Assembly: GCA_044351265.1 (NCBI GenBank)
Contig: JBILGC010000030.1
Location: forward strand, 1-22,930
DNA from: JAJTFA01 sp044351265
GTDB lineage: Bacteria; Bacteroidota; Bacteroidia; UKL13-3
Reading direction: 5' to 3'
Length of the DNA stretch: 22,930 nucleotides
This document shows, piece by piece, positions 1 to 7,387 of this stretch. The notes beneath the pieces are model-generated. The model was not told the origin of the DNA. It saw only the letters and a list, made by a program, of their open reading frames with translations, and did not search any database. Position numbers and translations under genes: made by a program. Within the stretch, counting starts at the first letter, position 1, and the number at the start of each line of letters is the position of its first letter.

Positions 1-845
1 TAAATCTTGGAGGTGCAAAAGCGGTAATTATTGGCGATGCGAAAACAATTAAAACAGAAGCTCTTATGCGCAAGTTTGGGCGATTTGTTGAGAATTTGCA
101 TGGCAAATATATCACCGCAGAAGACGTAAATACCACCACCCGTGATATGGAATATGTGCACATGGAAACCGGCCATGTGGTTGGTTTGCCTGAATCTATG
201 GGCGGTGGCGGAGATCCGAGCCCGGTTACAGCTTATGGCACTTACATGGGTATGAAAGCCGCGGCAAAATATGTTTATGGTTCTGATAGCTTGAGTGGCA
301 AAACTGTTGCCGTTCAGGGTATTGGTAAAGTTGGCGGACACCTGCTGGAATACCTGCACAAGGATGGAGCCAAACTCATAATAGCTGACATCAATGAAGA
401 AGTATTGGCTAAATACGCCAAAGAAACGGGTGCAGTTGTTGTAAAAGGTGATGAGATTTACGGACAAGATGTAGATGTTTTTGCACCTTGTGCGCTTGGA
501 GCAGTTCTAAACACTGAAAATATTAAGAAACTTAAATGTAAAGTTATTGCAGGTGCTGCCAATAACCAATTGGCAGATGAAAATATTCATGGCCCGATGC
601 TGGTTGAGAAAGGAATTACCTATGCACCTGATTTCTTAATTAATGCCGGAGGTTTAATAAACGTTTATCAGGAATATATCGGGTATAACAGAGAAACAGC
701 TTTGCGCAACACTGAGCGTATTTATGATGTAACTTTGGATATACTTAAAACGGCTGAACAAAACGGAACCCACACCCAGTTGGCAGCAACCCAATTGGCT
801 GAGAAACGTGTAAACGATATTTTACGCGTAAAATCTACCTACTAA
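1..845 (+). CDS. ldh: Leucine (Leu/Val/Phe) dehydrogenase, N-terminus cut by window edge
   Basis: NAD-dependent oxidative deamination of branched-chain amino acids to 2-oxo acids, a cytoplasmic step in amino-acid breakdown or synthesis. The reading frame is open from base 3, before the first ATG at 66, so the gene starts outside the window and the ATG at 66 is internal. The first visible residues, NLGGAKAVIIGD, are the family's catalytic segment; the lysine at 18-20 corresponds to the catalytic Lys of Bacillus LeuDH. Downstream are the TAEDV and NPSP-like (DPSPVTAYG) substrate-site segments, then a Rossmann NAD-binding fold with AVQGIGKVGGHLLEYL. The late segments APCALGA, AGAANNQL and INAGGLINV are all typical of the Glu/Leu/Phe/Val dehydrogenase family. 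Leucine is inferred as substrate by resemblance; valine or phenylalanine cannot be excluded. The stop is TAA at 843-845. Confidence 0.9.
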   Translation, partial: NLGGAKAVIIGDAKTIKTEALMRKFGRFVENLHGKYITAEDVNTTTRDMEYVHMETGHVVGLPESMGGGGDPSPVTAYGTYMGMKAAAKYVYGSDSLSGKTVAVQGIGKVGGHLLEYLHKDGAKLIIADINEEVLAKYAKETGAVVVKGDEIYGQDVDVFAPCALGAVLNTENIKKLKCKVIAGAANNQLADENIHGPMLVEKGITYAPDFLINAGGLINVYQEYIGYNRETALRNTERIYDVTLDILKTAEQNGTHTQLAATQLAEKRVNDILRVKSTY

Positions 846-853
846 TATTTTCA

Positions 854-880
854 GGGCTGCATGAGTAACGTTCGCAGTCC
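854..880 (+). terminator. Possible hairpin terminator after leucine dehydrogenase
   Basis: A 7-bp stem (GGGCTGC at 854-860 with GCAGTCC at 874-880, one G-T pair) closes a 13-nt loop nine bases after the dehydrogenase stop. Only a short T run (GCTTTC) follows, so this is a weak candidate. It is the only GC-rich dyad in the gap before nusB. Confidence 0.35.
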
Positions 881-915
881 GCTTTCATTATATAACAAAA
901 CTACCGTTCTGATAC

Positions 916-1860
916 ATGTTTAATAGAAGATTTTTAAGGATAAAGGTTTTTCATGAACTCTATGCCTATTGGCAGGATGAAAAAGCCAACAGGACCCTGC
1001 ACGAGAAAAGCCTGCTGAAAAGCCTTGAAAAAGCTTATCAAATTTATGTTTACATGCTTGCCTTACCGGGCGCATTCCGATTCTTTATAGAAAAGGAACT
1101 AGATATACAGCAATCAAAATATTTTCCTCAAGAAAGTATCATCATGCCACTTTTGGCATTTCATCAAAACAAACTTATTCTTCAACTGGATGAAAGCAAA
1201 CTGCTTCAATCCAAAGTAAAGCATCATAAACTCATCTGGGACCAAACAACCGAAACCTTTAAACAGGTGTGGCAATTGTTTAAAGATAATGCCGCATTTG
1301 TAGCATATGCACAGAAAACTTCCCCATCTTTTGCGGATGATAAAAAAATGTTGAATGAGTTTTATCAGGTTTGTATTGCTGAGTCTGATTTGTTTAATCA
1401 CTACATTGAAGAGAAATTTCTGAATTGGGAAGATGATCAGGTGCTCGTTACTACTGCCCTGCTTAAAAGTATTGATCAGATGCAGGCTCAGAAAGTAGAT
1501 GAAGGGATTTTAAATGATACAGTAAGCGCTGATGAAGAGGATAAATTTATGCAGCAACTTTTTGTTAAATGTATTGAATCTGATGACGAATTCACCAAAC
1601 TGGTAGCCGAAAAAACCAGCAACTGGGAACCCGAGCGCATTGCTCTGGTTGATATGCTGCTAATGAAAATGGCTTTGTGTGAAATTTTAAAATTTCCTCA
1701 GATACCTATTAAAGTGAGCATTAATGAATACCTTGAAGTGGCTAAATTATATAGCACCCCTAATAGCCATGGTTTTATTAATGGCATACTCGATAAGATT
1801 CAATTAGATTTGCGTAGGCAAAACAAAATTAACAAAACCGGTCGCGGCCTGGTTGAATAA
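916..1860 (+). CDS. nusB: Transcription antitermination factor NusB (long Bacteroidota form)
   Basis: RNA-binding antitermination factor that acts with NusE/S10 on nascent rRNA transcripts. At 314 aa it is about twice the length of the E. coli protein; Bacteroidota NusB proteins characteristically carry an N-terminal extension, here roughly residues 1-180. The N-terminus MFNRRFLRIKVFHELYA is the usual Bacteroidota NusB start and supports ATG 916. The NusB fold lies in the C-terminal third: FTKLVAEKTSNWEPERIALVD, then MALCEILKFPQIPIKVSINEYLEVAK and the closing GFINGILDKI, which is the family's most conserved stretch. It is the first gene of a tight plus-strand block (DUF1573 lipoprotein, yajC, coaE), with a stop-to-ATG gap of 10 bp to the next gene. 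No Shine-Dalgarno sequence is visible. Confidence 0.93.
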   Translation: MFNRRFLRIKVFHELYAYWQDEKANRTLHEKSLLKSLEKAYQIYVYMLALPGAFRFFIEKELDIQQSKYFPQESIIMPLLAFHQNKLILQLDESKLLQSKVKHHKLIWDQTTETFKQVWQLFKDNAAFVAYAQKTSPSFADDKKMLNEFYQVCIAESDLFNHYIEEKFLNWEDDQVLVTTALLKSIDQMQAQKVDEGILNDTVSADEEDKFMQQLFVKCIESDDEFTKLVAEKTSNWEPERIALVDMLLMKMALCEILKFPQIPIKVSINEYLEVAKLYSTPNSHGFINGILDKIQLDLRRQNKINKTGRGLVE

Positions 1861-1870
1861 TTTGAATACA

Positions 1871-2356
1871 ATGAGCAAATACACAACATTATTTTTATGC
1901 GCGATTGCTTTTGCTGCATTTACAGCATGCAAACAAGAAAAACCAAAGGCTTCAGCCAATTCCATTCATATTGCTGCTTCAGCCGATTCTGCAGTTGCAA
2001 GCAAATCTGCGAAAGAGGGAGAAGCAGCCATTTCTTTTGAAAAAACAGAACATGATTTTGGTATTGTAATGCAAGGTGAAAGAGCAGAGTTTAATTTCAA
2101 ATTTAAAAATACGGGTGATGCAGATTTGCTTATAGCAAACGCAGTTGGCAGCTGCGGTTGCACTGTACCTGAGTTTTCAAAAGAACCGATTAAACCGGGA
2201 AGTGAAGGATATATTAAAGTAAAATTTAACAGTGAGTACAGAGAAGATAAATTTACCAAAGAGGTTTACGTAACAACAAACACAACCCCTGCGCAAACCA
2301 CCTTAATTATTAAAGGATTTGTGCAGGTTAAAAATGGAAGTCAACTTTTAAAATAA
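1871..2356 (+). CDS. DUF1573-domain lipoprotein
   Basis: Predicted exported lipoprotein of unknown function. The start is placed at ATG 1871; an in-frame TTG at 1853 would add six residues and overlap nusB, and would put a poor leader before the signal peptide. From 1871 the protein begins MSKYTTLFLCAIAFAAFTAC, a lipoprotein signal with the lipidated Cys at residue 20, followed by a low-complexity Ala/Ser/Lys linker. The DUF1573 immunoglobulin-like domain covers about residues 50-155: FEKTEHDFGIVMQGE, FKFKNTGDADLLI, SCGCTVPE, then KVKFNSE and TTNTTPAQTTLIIKG. The SCGCT motif is diagnostic. A nusB-DUF1573-yajC-coaE order is, as I recall, common in this phylum. Its role may be periplasmic or envelope-associated; nothing in the sequence shows a substrate. 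Confidence 0.88.
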   Translation: MSKYTTLFLCAIAFAAFTACKQEKPKASANSIHIAASADSAVASKSAKEGEAAISFEKTEHDFGIVMQGERAEFNFKFKNTGDADLLIANAVGSCGCTVPEFSKEPIKPGSEGYIKVKFNSEYREDKFTKEVYVTTNTTPAQTTLIIKGFVQVKNGSQLLK

Positions 2357-2365
2357 CAAACACAT

Positions 2366-2701
2366 ATGCTACAAACACTATTAATGACCGGTGGCAATGC
2401 CGGTGGAGGCCTTGGATCTTTTTTACCACTAATTTTAATCATGGTGGTGTTTTATTTCTTCATGATTTATCCTCAAATGAAGAAAAACAAGGAGCAAAAA
2501 AAGTTCAGAGAAAATCTGGTCAAGGGAGATAAGGTTATAACCATTGGCGGTATACATGCCAAGATTGTTGAAGTGAACGAAACCTCCATAGTAATTGAAA
2601 GTGAAGGGACCCGTTTGCGTGTTGACAGAACAGCAATTTCAATGGAAGCCTCAAGAAATCTAAACCCTAAGAAGGACGATAAAAAAGAAGAAAAGAAGTA
2701 A
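2366..2701 (+). CDS. yajC: Preprotein translocase accessory subunit YajC
   Basis: Small inner-membrane protein that associates with SecDF in the Sec translocon. The 111-aa sequence has a short Gly-rich N-terminus (GGNAGGGLGSF), a single transmembrane helix at about residues 19-36 (LPLILIMVVFYFFMIYPQ) and the family signature MIYPQMKKNKEQKKF. It then has the cytoplasmic domain with LVKGDKVITIGGIHAKIVEV, and a Lys/Glu-rich tail. ATG 2366 begins nine bases after the stop of the DUF1573 gene, and the TAA at 2699-2701 directly touches the next start codon, so it is almost certainly cotranscribed with both neighbours. Confidence 0.93.
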   Translation: MLQTLLMTGGNAGGGLGSFLPLILIMVVFYFFMIYPQMKKNKEQKKFRENLVKGDKVITIGGIHAKIVEVNETSIVIESEGTRLRVDRTAISMEASRNLNPKKDDKKEEKK

Positions 2702-3286
2702 TTGAAAAAAATAGGAATCACCGGCTGCATGGGAAGCGGTAAAACTACCGTGAGTCGCATATTTATGCAGCTGGGGGTTCCTGTTTATGATGCGGATAGC
2801 AGGGCAAAATGGCTCATGGTAAATAACAACGACCTCATCCGCAGCATTAAAGAAATTTTTGGCAGCAACGCCTATACACCCGATGGCTCGCTTAACCGAT
2901 CGTTTATCGCAGCCCAAGCCTTTAAACAGCCCAACTTGCTTCAACAACTTAACCGGGTGGTACACCCTTTGGTTTTTGCTGATTTTGATGAGTGGTGTAA
3001 CGAGCACCTCAAGCATCCATATATTGTTAAAGAAGCTGCACTCATGTTTGAGTCAGACTCATACAAGCAGCTCGATGAAATTATTGTTGTTACTGCACCG
3101 GAATCTTTGCGCATTCAACGCAGTATGCATAGAGATGGCAACAGCAAAGAAGCTGTACTTGCCCGTATGAAAAATCAAATGACAGAGGCCGAAAAAATGA
3201 GCAAGGCACAGCATGAAATAAAGAATGACGAGGAACACTTATTAATTCCTCAGGTACTGGCTTTGCACAAAAAATGGCTTAATTGA
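2702..3286 (+). CDS. coaE: Dephospho-CoA kinase (TTG start)
   Basis: Last step of coenzyme A synthesis: ATP-dependent phosphorylation of the ribose 3'-hydroxyl of dephospho-CoA. The 194-aa protein begins MKKIGITGCMGSGKTTVSRIF, with the P-loop GCMGSGKTT at residues 8-16. Further family segments are GVPVYDADSRAKWL, LNRVVHPLVFADF, the lid region VKEAALMFESDSYKQLDEIIVVTA, and R(S)MHRDGNSKEAVLARMKNQM. The first codon must be TTG at 2702, immediately after the yajC stop: the only nearby ATG (2729) would cut the P-loop. Zero spacing to yajC suggests translational coupling. It ends 11 bp from the tail of the convergent AMP nucleosidase gene. Confidence 0.93.
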   Translation: MKKIGITGCMGSGKTTVSRIFMQLGVPVYDADSRAKWLMVNNNDLIRSIKEIFGSNAYTPDGSLNRSFIAAQAFKQPNLLQQLNRVVHPLVFADFDEWCNEHLKHPYIVKEAALMFESDSYKQLDEIIVVTAPESLRIQRSMHRDGNSKEAVLARMKNQMTEAEKMSKAQHEIKNDEEHLLIPQVLALHKKWLN

Positions 3287-3297
3287 GTAAGCACTCA

Positions 3298-4071
3298 TTA
3301 TTCAAATCTCAAGTGCTTTACCGATTCTCCGGAATCGCGTAACTCAATCAAGGCATCAATCCCAACGTCCAGATGCTTGCGTACAAATTTCTCTGTAACT
3401 GATTTATCACTCTTTGAAGTTTTTACCCCCTCGGGTACCATCGGATTGTCGCTAACAAGCAGCAATGCACCCTTAGGAATTTTATTTACAAAACCTACAA
3501 TAAATATGGTAGCTGTTTCCATATCAATGCCCAATGCACGTGTTTTTTTCAGGTATTGCTTAAACTCTTCATCATGCTCCCAAACCCTTCTGTTGGTTGT
3601 ATATACGGTTCCTGTCCAATAATCAATATTGTGCTGCACAATTGCTGCCGAAACAGCTTTTTGTAATCGGAAAGAAGGCAATGCCGGAATTTCAGGCATA
3701 ATATAATCATCACTTGTTCCGTCTCCCCTAATGGCAGCAATTGGTAAAATCATATCGCCCAGTTTGGTTATTTTTTTAAGCCCTCCGCATTTGCCAAGAA
3801 AAAGTGCAGCCTTGGGTTCCACAGCACTTAGCAAATCCATGCAGGTAGCCGCCATAGCGCTGCCCATTCCAAAATTAATAATGGTAATATTTTCGGCCGT
3901 TGCTGTTTGCATAGGCCTGTCTTTGCCCAATATTTCCACACCAAATTTTTGAGCAAAAAGCTCAACGTAATGAATAAAATTAGTAAGCAAAATATATTCA
4001 CCAAACTCTTTTAATGGCCTTCCTGTATATCTCGGTAGCCAGTCCTTTACAATTTCTTCTTTGGTTTTCAT
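3298..4071 (-). CDS. amn: AMP nucleosidase, short form
   Basis: Hydrolyses AMP to adenine and ribose 5-phosphate, regulating the adenylate pool in the cytoplasm. This is the short (~257 aa) form seen in Bacteroidota, made only of the purine-nucleoside-phosphorylase-like catalytic domain. Visible segments are INFGMGSAMAATCMDLL (phosphate/ribose region), LFLGKCGGLK, GDMILPIAAIRGDGTSDDYI, the base-binding ALGIDMETATIFIVGF, and LLVSDNPMVPEG. The start is taken at ATG 4071 (MKTKEEIVKDWLPRYTG), which matches how family members begin. An in-frame ATG at 4089 would add MRYSHI and cannot be ruled out. It stands alone, divergent from the outer-membrane gene and convergent with coaE. Confidence 0.9.
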   Translation of the reverse strand: MKTKEEIVKDWLPRYTGRPLKEFGEYILLTNFIHYVELFAQKFGVEILGKDRPMQTATAENITIINFGMGSAMAATCMDLLSAVEPKAALFLGKCGGLKKITKLGDMILPIAAIRGDGTSDDYIMPEIPALPSFRLQKAVSAAIVQHNIDYWTGTVYTTNRRVWEHDEEFKQYLKKTRALGIDMETATIFIVGFVNKIPKGALLLVSDNPMVPEGVKTSKSDKSVTEKFVRKHLDVGIDALIELRDSGESVKHLRFE

Positions 4072-4259
4072 AATATGCGAATATCTCATTTTTAAGGGTA
4101 ATAAAATAAGGCAGTTGAATTGAGCAGTGGTTTATCAATACAAAAATTCAATCAATAACTTAGGATAATGAGTTTACCTTTTCAAGATTAGCCGCTATCC
4201 ACAATCTATGGAAATCATCCATATACATTTTGAAACATAAAAGTGTTTAATTTGAATGT
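4072..4259. other. Divergent intergenic region, no gene seen
   Basis: About 190 bp between the starts of the AMP nucleosidase (-) and the outer-membrane protein (+). It must hold both promoters. I see AT-rich sequence and only imperfect promoter words (for example TACATTTTG near 4227 and TAATTTGA near 4250), no repeat, hairpin or small ORF worth naming. Confidence 0.5.
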
Positions 4260-5306
4260 ATGAATAACAAAATACTACTCAGTTCTCTTATTCTTATGGC
4301 TGCTGTAGCCAATGCGCAACAAGATTCTACTGCCGAGGAAGCAATAGATTTTAGCCAGTTTGCCGAAATGGCACCTGCAGAAGGTACTAAAAGATATTGT
4401 ACCTCAAAAGTTTTGGATTTAAGTCCGAATAAACTCATATCCATAGGGTTTGATTACCAGGGGCCGCATAGCCTTGCCAGCAATAAAGAAGATGTGGAGA
4501 TAAACAGCGTAAGCGGTATGCGCATTTCCGGAAATATTCCGGTTATCTCTCAAACCAAATTGGTTTGGGCCGTTGGATTTACCCACTGGCAATCGTTTTA
4601 TGATATTCCCAAACACTCAGAATCAAAGTCAGATGTGGTACATAACTTACATAAACATGGTTTAAGTACTACAGGAATTAACACTACCTTGTTTAAACCT
4701 TTAAACGAACGAAACTTTATTCTGGCATTTGTATCTGCCGATATGAATGGCAATTACCAGTTAAACAGCAACGATATCGGAGACTTTCTAGGCAAAACAC
4801 GCTACTCGGTTGCAGGTTTTTATGGATGGAAAAGAAACGATCGTTCTATGGTGGGCGTAGGTATTTCCAGAACTTATCGTCCGGGTACTTTGGGCTATAT
4901 TCCTTTGGTTATGTTTAACCACACCTTTGAAAGTCGCAAATGGGGTGTAGAAGCACTTTTCCCAGCACGTGCAGCTATGCGCAGAACATTTAATCCCAGA
5001 AATATTTTATTGGTAGGTTATGAGCTGGAAGGTAATAGTTATCATTTATTGAACCGTGATGGCAAATTACCTTTTAATGATTTAGAACTTAAACGCTCTG
5101 AGCTTCGCTTTAGACTTACTTATGAGAAATCTATTTATAATTTTATATGGATATCAGTTCAGGCAGGCTATAGGGTAAATTACAACTTTAATGTCGATAG
5201 AGGTGATAACTTTCGCAGCATTTTTGGTGGCGACCCTTACACCATTGAAAATAGGCTCACCAATCCTTTTTATTTTAATATAAGTCTCAATCTCGTTAGT
5301 CCTTAG
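4260..5306 (+). CDS. Outer-membrane beta-barrel protein, DUF6268-like
   Basis: Predicted exported protein of 348 aa. The start MNNKILLSSLILMAAVANAQQ is a clear Sec signal peptide, with cleavage likely after Ala-19 or nearby. The mature part is rich in alternating aromatic/polar strands such as LVWAVGFTHWQSFY, RYSVAGFYGWKRN, SMVGVGISRTYRPG, ELRFRLTYEKSIYNFIWISVQAGYRVNYNF and FYFNISLNLVSP. This pattern, and the ending in a short strand, point to an outer-membrane barrel. It resembles the DUF6268 family; I rely on memory of that family's RPG, PLVMFN and PA-rich segments. No substrate can be assigned. Its stop codon overlaps the stop codon of the convergent threonine aldolase gene by 4 bp. Confidence 0.65.
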   Translation: MNNKILLSSLILMAAVANAQQDSTAEEAIDFSQFAEMAPAEGTKRYCTSKVLDLSPNKLISIGFDYQGPHSLASNKEDVEINSVSGMRISGNIPVISQTKLVWAVGFTHWQSFYDIPKHSESKSDVVHNLHKHGLSTTGINTTLFKPLNERNFILAFVSADMNGNYQLNSNDIGDFLGKTRYSVAGFYGWKRNDRSMVGVGISRTYRPGTLGYIPLVMFNHTFESRKWGVEALFPARAAMRRTFNPRNILLVGYELEGNSYHLLNRDGKLPFNDLELKRSELRFRLTYEKSIYNFIWISVQAGYRVNYNFNVDRGDNFRSIFGGDPYTIENRLTNPFYFNISLNLVSP

Positions 5307-6325
5307 TTTTTGAAATCAGTGAGGTATAGCTGTAACTGTGTTACCTGAACACTGCTAATATCCAAATGAAATACAAAACGCAATGCAGTAGCAGAAACCT
5401 TATTGGCCAGCACTTCTCTCTCTTTAAGAAATTGCTGTAATTTATTGGCAGTGGCTTCATCGGTTGTTTCAAAAATTACAATATTGGTTTCAACGGGCAG
5501 CATTCCATTTATATACGATTGTTGTTGCAATGTTGAGGCAATTTGTTGCGCATGAGTATGATCTTCGGCCAATCGATTGATATTGTTCTTTAGGGCAAAT
5601 AAGCCGGCTGCAGCCAAATAGCCGGCTTGCCTCATTCCTCCGCCAAATACTTTACGTACACGTTTGGCTTTTTTAATAAACTCTTCTGTACCTAATAGCA
5701 ATGAGCCAACAGGAGCACCCAAACCTTTGCTGAGGCATATGGATATACTGTTAAAAAGTTTTCCGGTTTCGGCTGCATCAATTCCAGAGGCAACCAAGGC
5801 ATTAAACAATCGTGCACCATCCAAATGCAAACCCAACCCCAATGCGTTACAGGCACTCTTGATATTTAGTAACTCATCTATTCTATAATAACTTCCACCA
5901 CCCCTATTGCTTGTATTCTCTAAACAAACCAAACGGCTCACAGGGAAATGAGGATCATCAGCGTTGACAACTGTTTTAATCTGCTCTGCAGAAATTTTTC
6001 CATACTTAGAAGAAAGCGTTCGTGCCTGAACGCCTGAATTAAATGCAATTCCTCCTCCTTCATATTTATAAATATGGGCATTGTCTGCACAAATCAGTTC
6101 ATCTCCTGGTTGTGTATGCACTTTAATGGCAATTTGGTTGGTCATGGTGCCACTTGGGCAAAACAGTCCTGCCTCCATGCCAAACATTTGGGCTGCAAAA
6201 TGCTCTAATTTATTTACGGTTGGGTCTTCGCCATAAACATCGTCACCAACCTTTGCCTGCCACATAGCCTCAAGCATAGCAGCAGTTGGCTTGGTAACAG
6301 TATCACTTCTTAAATCAATAGTCAT
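5303..6325 (-). CDS. ltaE: Low-specificity L-threonine aldolase
   Basis: PLP-dependent fold-type-I enzyme cleaving L-threonine or L-allo-threonine to glycine and acetaldehyde. Starting at ATG 6325 the protein is 340 aa and begins MTIDLRSDTVTKPT, the canonical family N-terminus; a TTG three codons upstream (6334) is less likely. Other signatures are GDDVYGEDPTVNKLE, LFCPSGTMTNQIAI, the stacking-His segment DNAHIYKYEGGG, LENTSNRGGG, LHLDGARLFNA (the Asp that contacts the PLP ring) and the PLP-lysine segment SISICLSKGLGAPVG, with the Lys at about residue 200. All catalytic elements seem intact. It is divergent from the YkuK-like gene and ends overlapping the tail of the outer-membrane gene. Confidence 0.92.
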   Translation of the reverse strand: MTIDLRSDTVTKPTAAMLEAMWQAKVGDDVYGEDPTVNKLEHFAAQMFGMEAGLFCPSGTMTNQIAIKVHTQPGDELICADNAHIYKYEGGGIAFNSGVQARTLSSKYGKISAEQIKTVVNADDPHFPVSRLVCLENTSNRGGGSYYRIDELLNIKSACNALGLGLHLDGARLFNALVASGIDAAETGKLFNSISICLSKGLGAPVGSLLLGTEEFIKKAKRVRKVFGGGMRQAGYLAAAGLFALKNNINRLAEDHTHAQQIASTLQQQSYINGMLPVETNIVIFETTDEATANKLQQFLKEREVLANKVSATALRFVFHLDISSVQVTQLQLYLTDFKN

Positions 6326-6428
6326 ATCTTGCAATTATACGCGTTTCTTAGGCACAAAAAAGCATGTGTTTAGTTTCCACAATCATTCCACAATACCCTG
6401 ATTACCTGTTTTATTATAAAGCATTATT

Positions 6429-6436
6429 TATCTTCA
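6429..6436 (+). promoter_or_regulatory. Candidate -7 box of the YkuK-like gene
   Basis: TATCTTCA lies 30 bp before the ATG at 6459. It differs by two bases from the Bacteroidota -7 consensus TAnnTTTG. The same ten bases TATCTTCACA occur 28 bp before the lon start, which strengthens both. No clear TTTG -33 box is seen at 19-21 bp. Confidence 0.35.
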
Positions 6437-6458
6437 CATATGTTAAAACAGATGAAAC

Positions 6459-6962
6459 ATGGATGTATTAAACAATTTCGGCACAGCTATGAAATGGAGG
6501 CGTTTTAATGGCGAACCTGTAACAAGAGATATTGTAGATGAGGTAGAAGAACACATCATCAGAGAAACGGAGATGGGAAATAAATTAAAAGTGTGCATTG
6601 GAACCGACTCACAGGTTACCTACAATGTAACAGAGTTTGCCACCGTTATTGTATTTGTAAGGCAAAAACGCGGTGGCTTTATGCTTATCAGCAGCGAAAA
6701 AACCAGACAACCTTTTACCTTAAAAGAACGCATGTTGCATGAGGTTTCCAAATCCATTGAAATTGCTTACCGCATCTGCGAATTGCTAGACAAATACAAT
6801 GTTGAGCTGGAAGTTCATGCCGATATCAATACCAGTCCTCAATTTAAATCTAATTCAGCGCTGAGTGAAGCAATGGGATATATACTCAGCATGGGATTTG
6901 TTTTTAAAGCAAAGCCTGAAGCATTTGCCAGTTCATACTGTGCCAATAAAATGGTTCACTAA
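6459..6962 (+). CDS. YkuK/DUF458-like RNase-H-fold protein
   Basis: Cytoplasmic protein of 167 aa related to the Bacillus YkuK/DUF458 family, which has a ribonuclease-H-like fold. Visible features are an N-terminal helix region (ending DEVEEHIIRETEMG), the first core strand with the acidic residue in KVCIGTDSQ (Asp-50), a hairpin FATVIVFVRQKRGGFMLISSEKTRQ and the helix MLHEVSKSIEIAYRICELL. A second acidic strand follows, VELEVHADINTSPQFKSN (Asp-122), and a conserved C-terminal AMGYILSMGFVFKAKPEAFASSYCANKMVH. Two conserved Asp residues in such positions fit metal binding, but no activity is demonstrated from sequence. It is followed 14 bp later by a small conserved gene on the same strand. Confidence 0.75.
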   Translation: MDVLNNFGTAMKWRRFNGEPVTRDIVDEVEEHIIRETEMGNKLKVCIGTDSQVTYNVTEFATVIVFVRQKRGGFMLISSEKTRQPFTLKERMLHEVSKSIEIAYRICELLDKYNVELEVHADINTSPQFKSNSALSEAMGYILSMGFVFKAKPEAFASSYCANKMVH

Positions 6963-6964
6963 CC

Positions 6965-6972
6965 TATCTTTG
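6965..6972 (+). promoter_or_regulatory. Perfect Bacteroidota -7 box just before a start codon
   Basis: TATCTTTG fits TAnnTTTG exactly and lies between the YkuK-like stop codon (6960-6962) and ATG 6977. The start of transcription would fall within a few bases of the ATG, giving a nearly leaderless message. No TTTG is present at the usual -33 distance, so it may be weak or incidental. Confidence 0.4.
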
Positions 6973-6976
6973 CAGC

Positions 6977-7381
6977 ATGCTGAAAGATATAGAAAATCCG
7001 ACTTCCAGTAATGTGTGCATTGCAGCTGTTCACGAAATAAGTAAAGAAGGAGAGCTGGTTTGGAATGTTTATGTGATTAATAAAAAGGAAATCGCAATTG
7101 AAGGCATTTTGGTTATGAGTAAAGGTTATGGTGAGGTTGACGGAGAATCGAGACAAACCTCTACCCTGAGGCATTTCATAGAAAAAATTGAGCCCAATAA
7201 TTTTTCGAAAGTCGAGCCACTGCCTGATGATTTGCTTGGCTTTTTTAACGAATACTTTCTAACTTATTATGTAGGTTCTGTTCTTTTCGATAAGAAATTT
7301 ACTTTCGAACCTTATAGCATCAACAATAAAAACAGCGCTTTTATAGACTCGCTTGGACAGAACGGAATTTTACTAAGCTAG
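6977..7381 (+). CDS. Small conserved Bacteroidota protein of unknown function
   Basis: A 134-aa soluble protein without signal peptide or transmembrane segment. It has a beta-rich N-terminal half: SNVCIAAVHEISKEGELVWNV, then YVINKKEIAIEGILVMSKGYGEVDGESRQTSTLRHFIEKI. It ends with NEYFLTYYVGSVLFDKKFTFEP. I recall near relatives in many Flavobacteriia and Chitinophagales, where some records carry the label phenylalanyl-tRNA synthetase subunit alpha. Nothing in this sequence has class II synthetase motifs, so I consider that label wrong and make no functional call. It may be cotranscribed with the YkuK-like gene or have its own promoter at 6965. It ends 6 bp from the tail of the convergent PepSY-like gene. 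Confidence 0.75.
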   Translation: MLKDIENPTSSNVCIAAVHEISKEGELVWNVYVINKKEIAIEGILVMSKGYGEVDGESRQTSTLRHFIEKIEPNNFSKVEPLPDDLLGFFNEYFLTYYVGSVLFDKKFTFEPYSINNKNSAFIDSLGQNGILLS

Positions 7382-7387
7382 GAATAC

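Noticed and set aside
66..845. ATG at 66 as the start of leucine dehydrogenase
   Set aside because: The frame is open to the window edge, and the upstream codons encode the family's catalytic-lysine segment.
1114..1401. Antisense ORF opposite nusB, and similar ORFs of 60-150 codons opposite or inside coaE, suf genes, lipid kinase and the large secreted protein
   Set aside because: They lie wholly inside genes with clear family motifs, lack recognisable domains or plausible starts, and are explained as frame shadows.
1853..1870. Earlier TTG start for the DUF1573 lipoprotein
   Set aside because: ATG 1871 gives a proper lipoprotein signal peptide; the TTG start adds polar residues and overlaps nusB.
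3284..3297. TGAGT/ACTCA hairpin between coaE and AMP nucleosidase as a bidirectional terminator
   Set aside because: Only a 5-bp stem with no T run on either side; too weak to annotate.
4220..4259. Promoter for the outer-membrane gene (TACATTTTG or TAATTTGA)
   Set aside because: Both differ from TAnnTTTG by spacing or base and lack a convincing -33 word.
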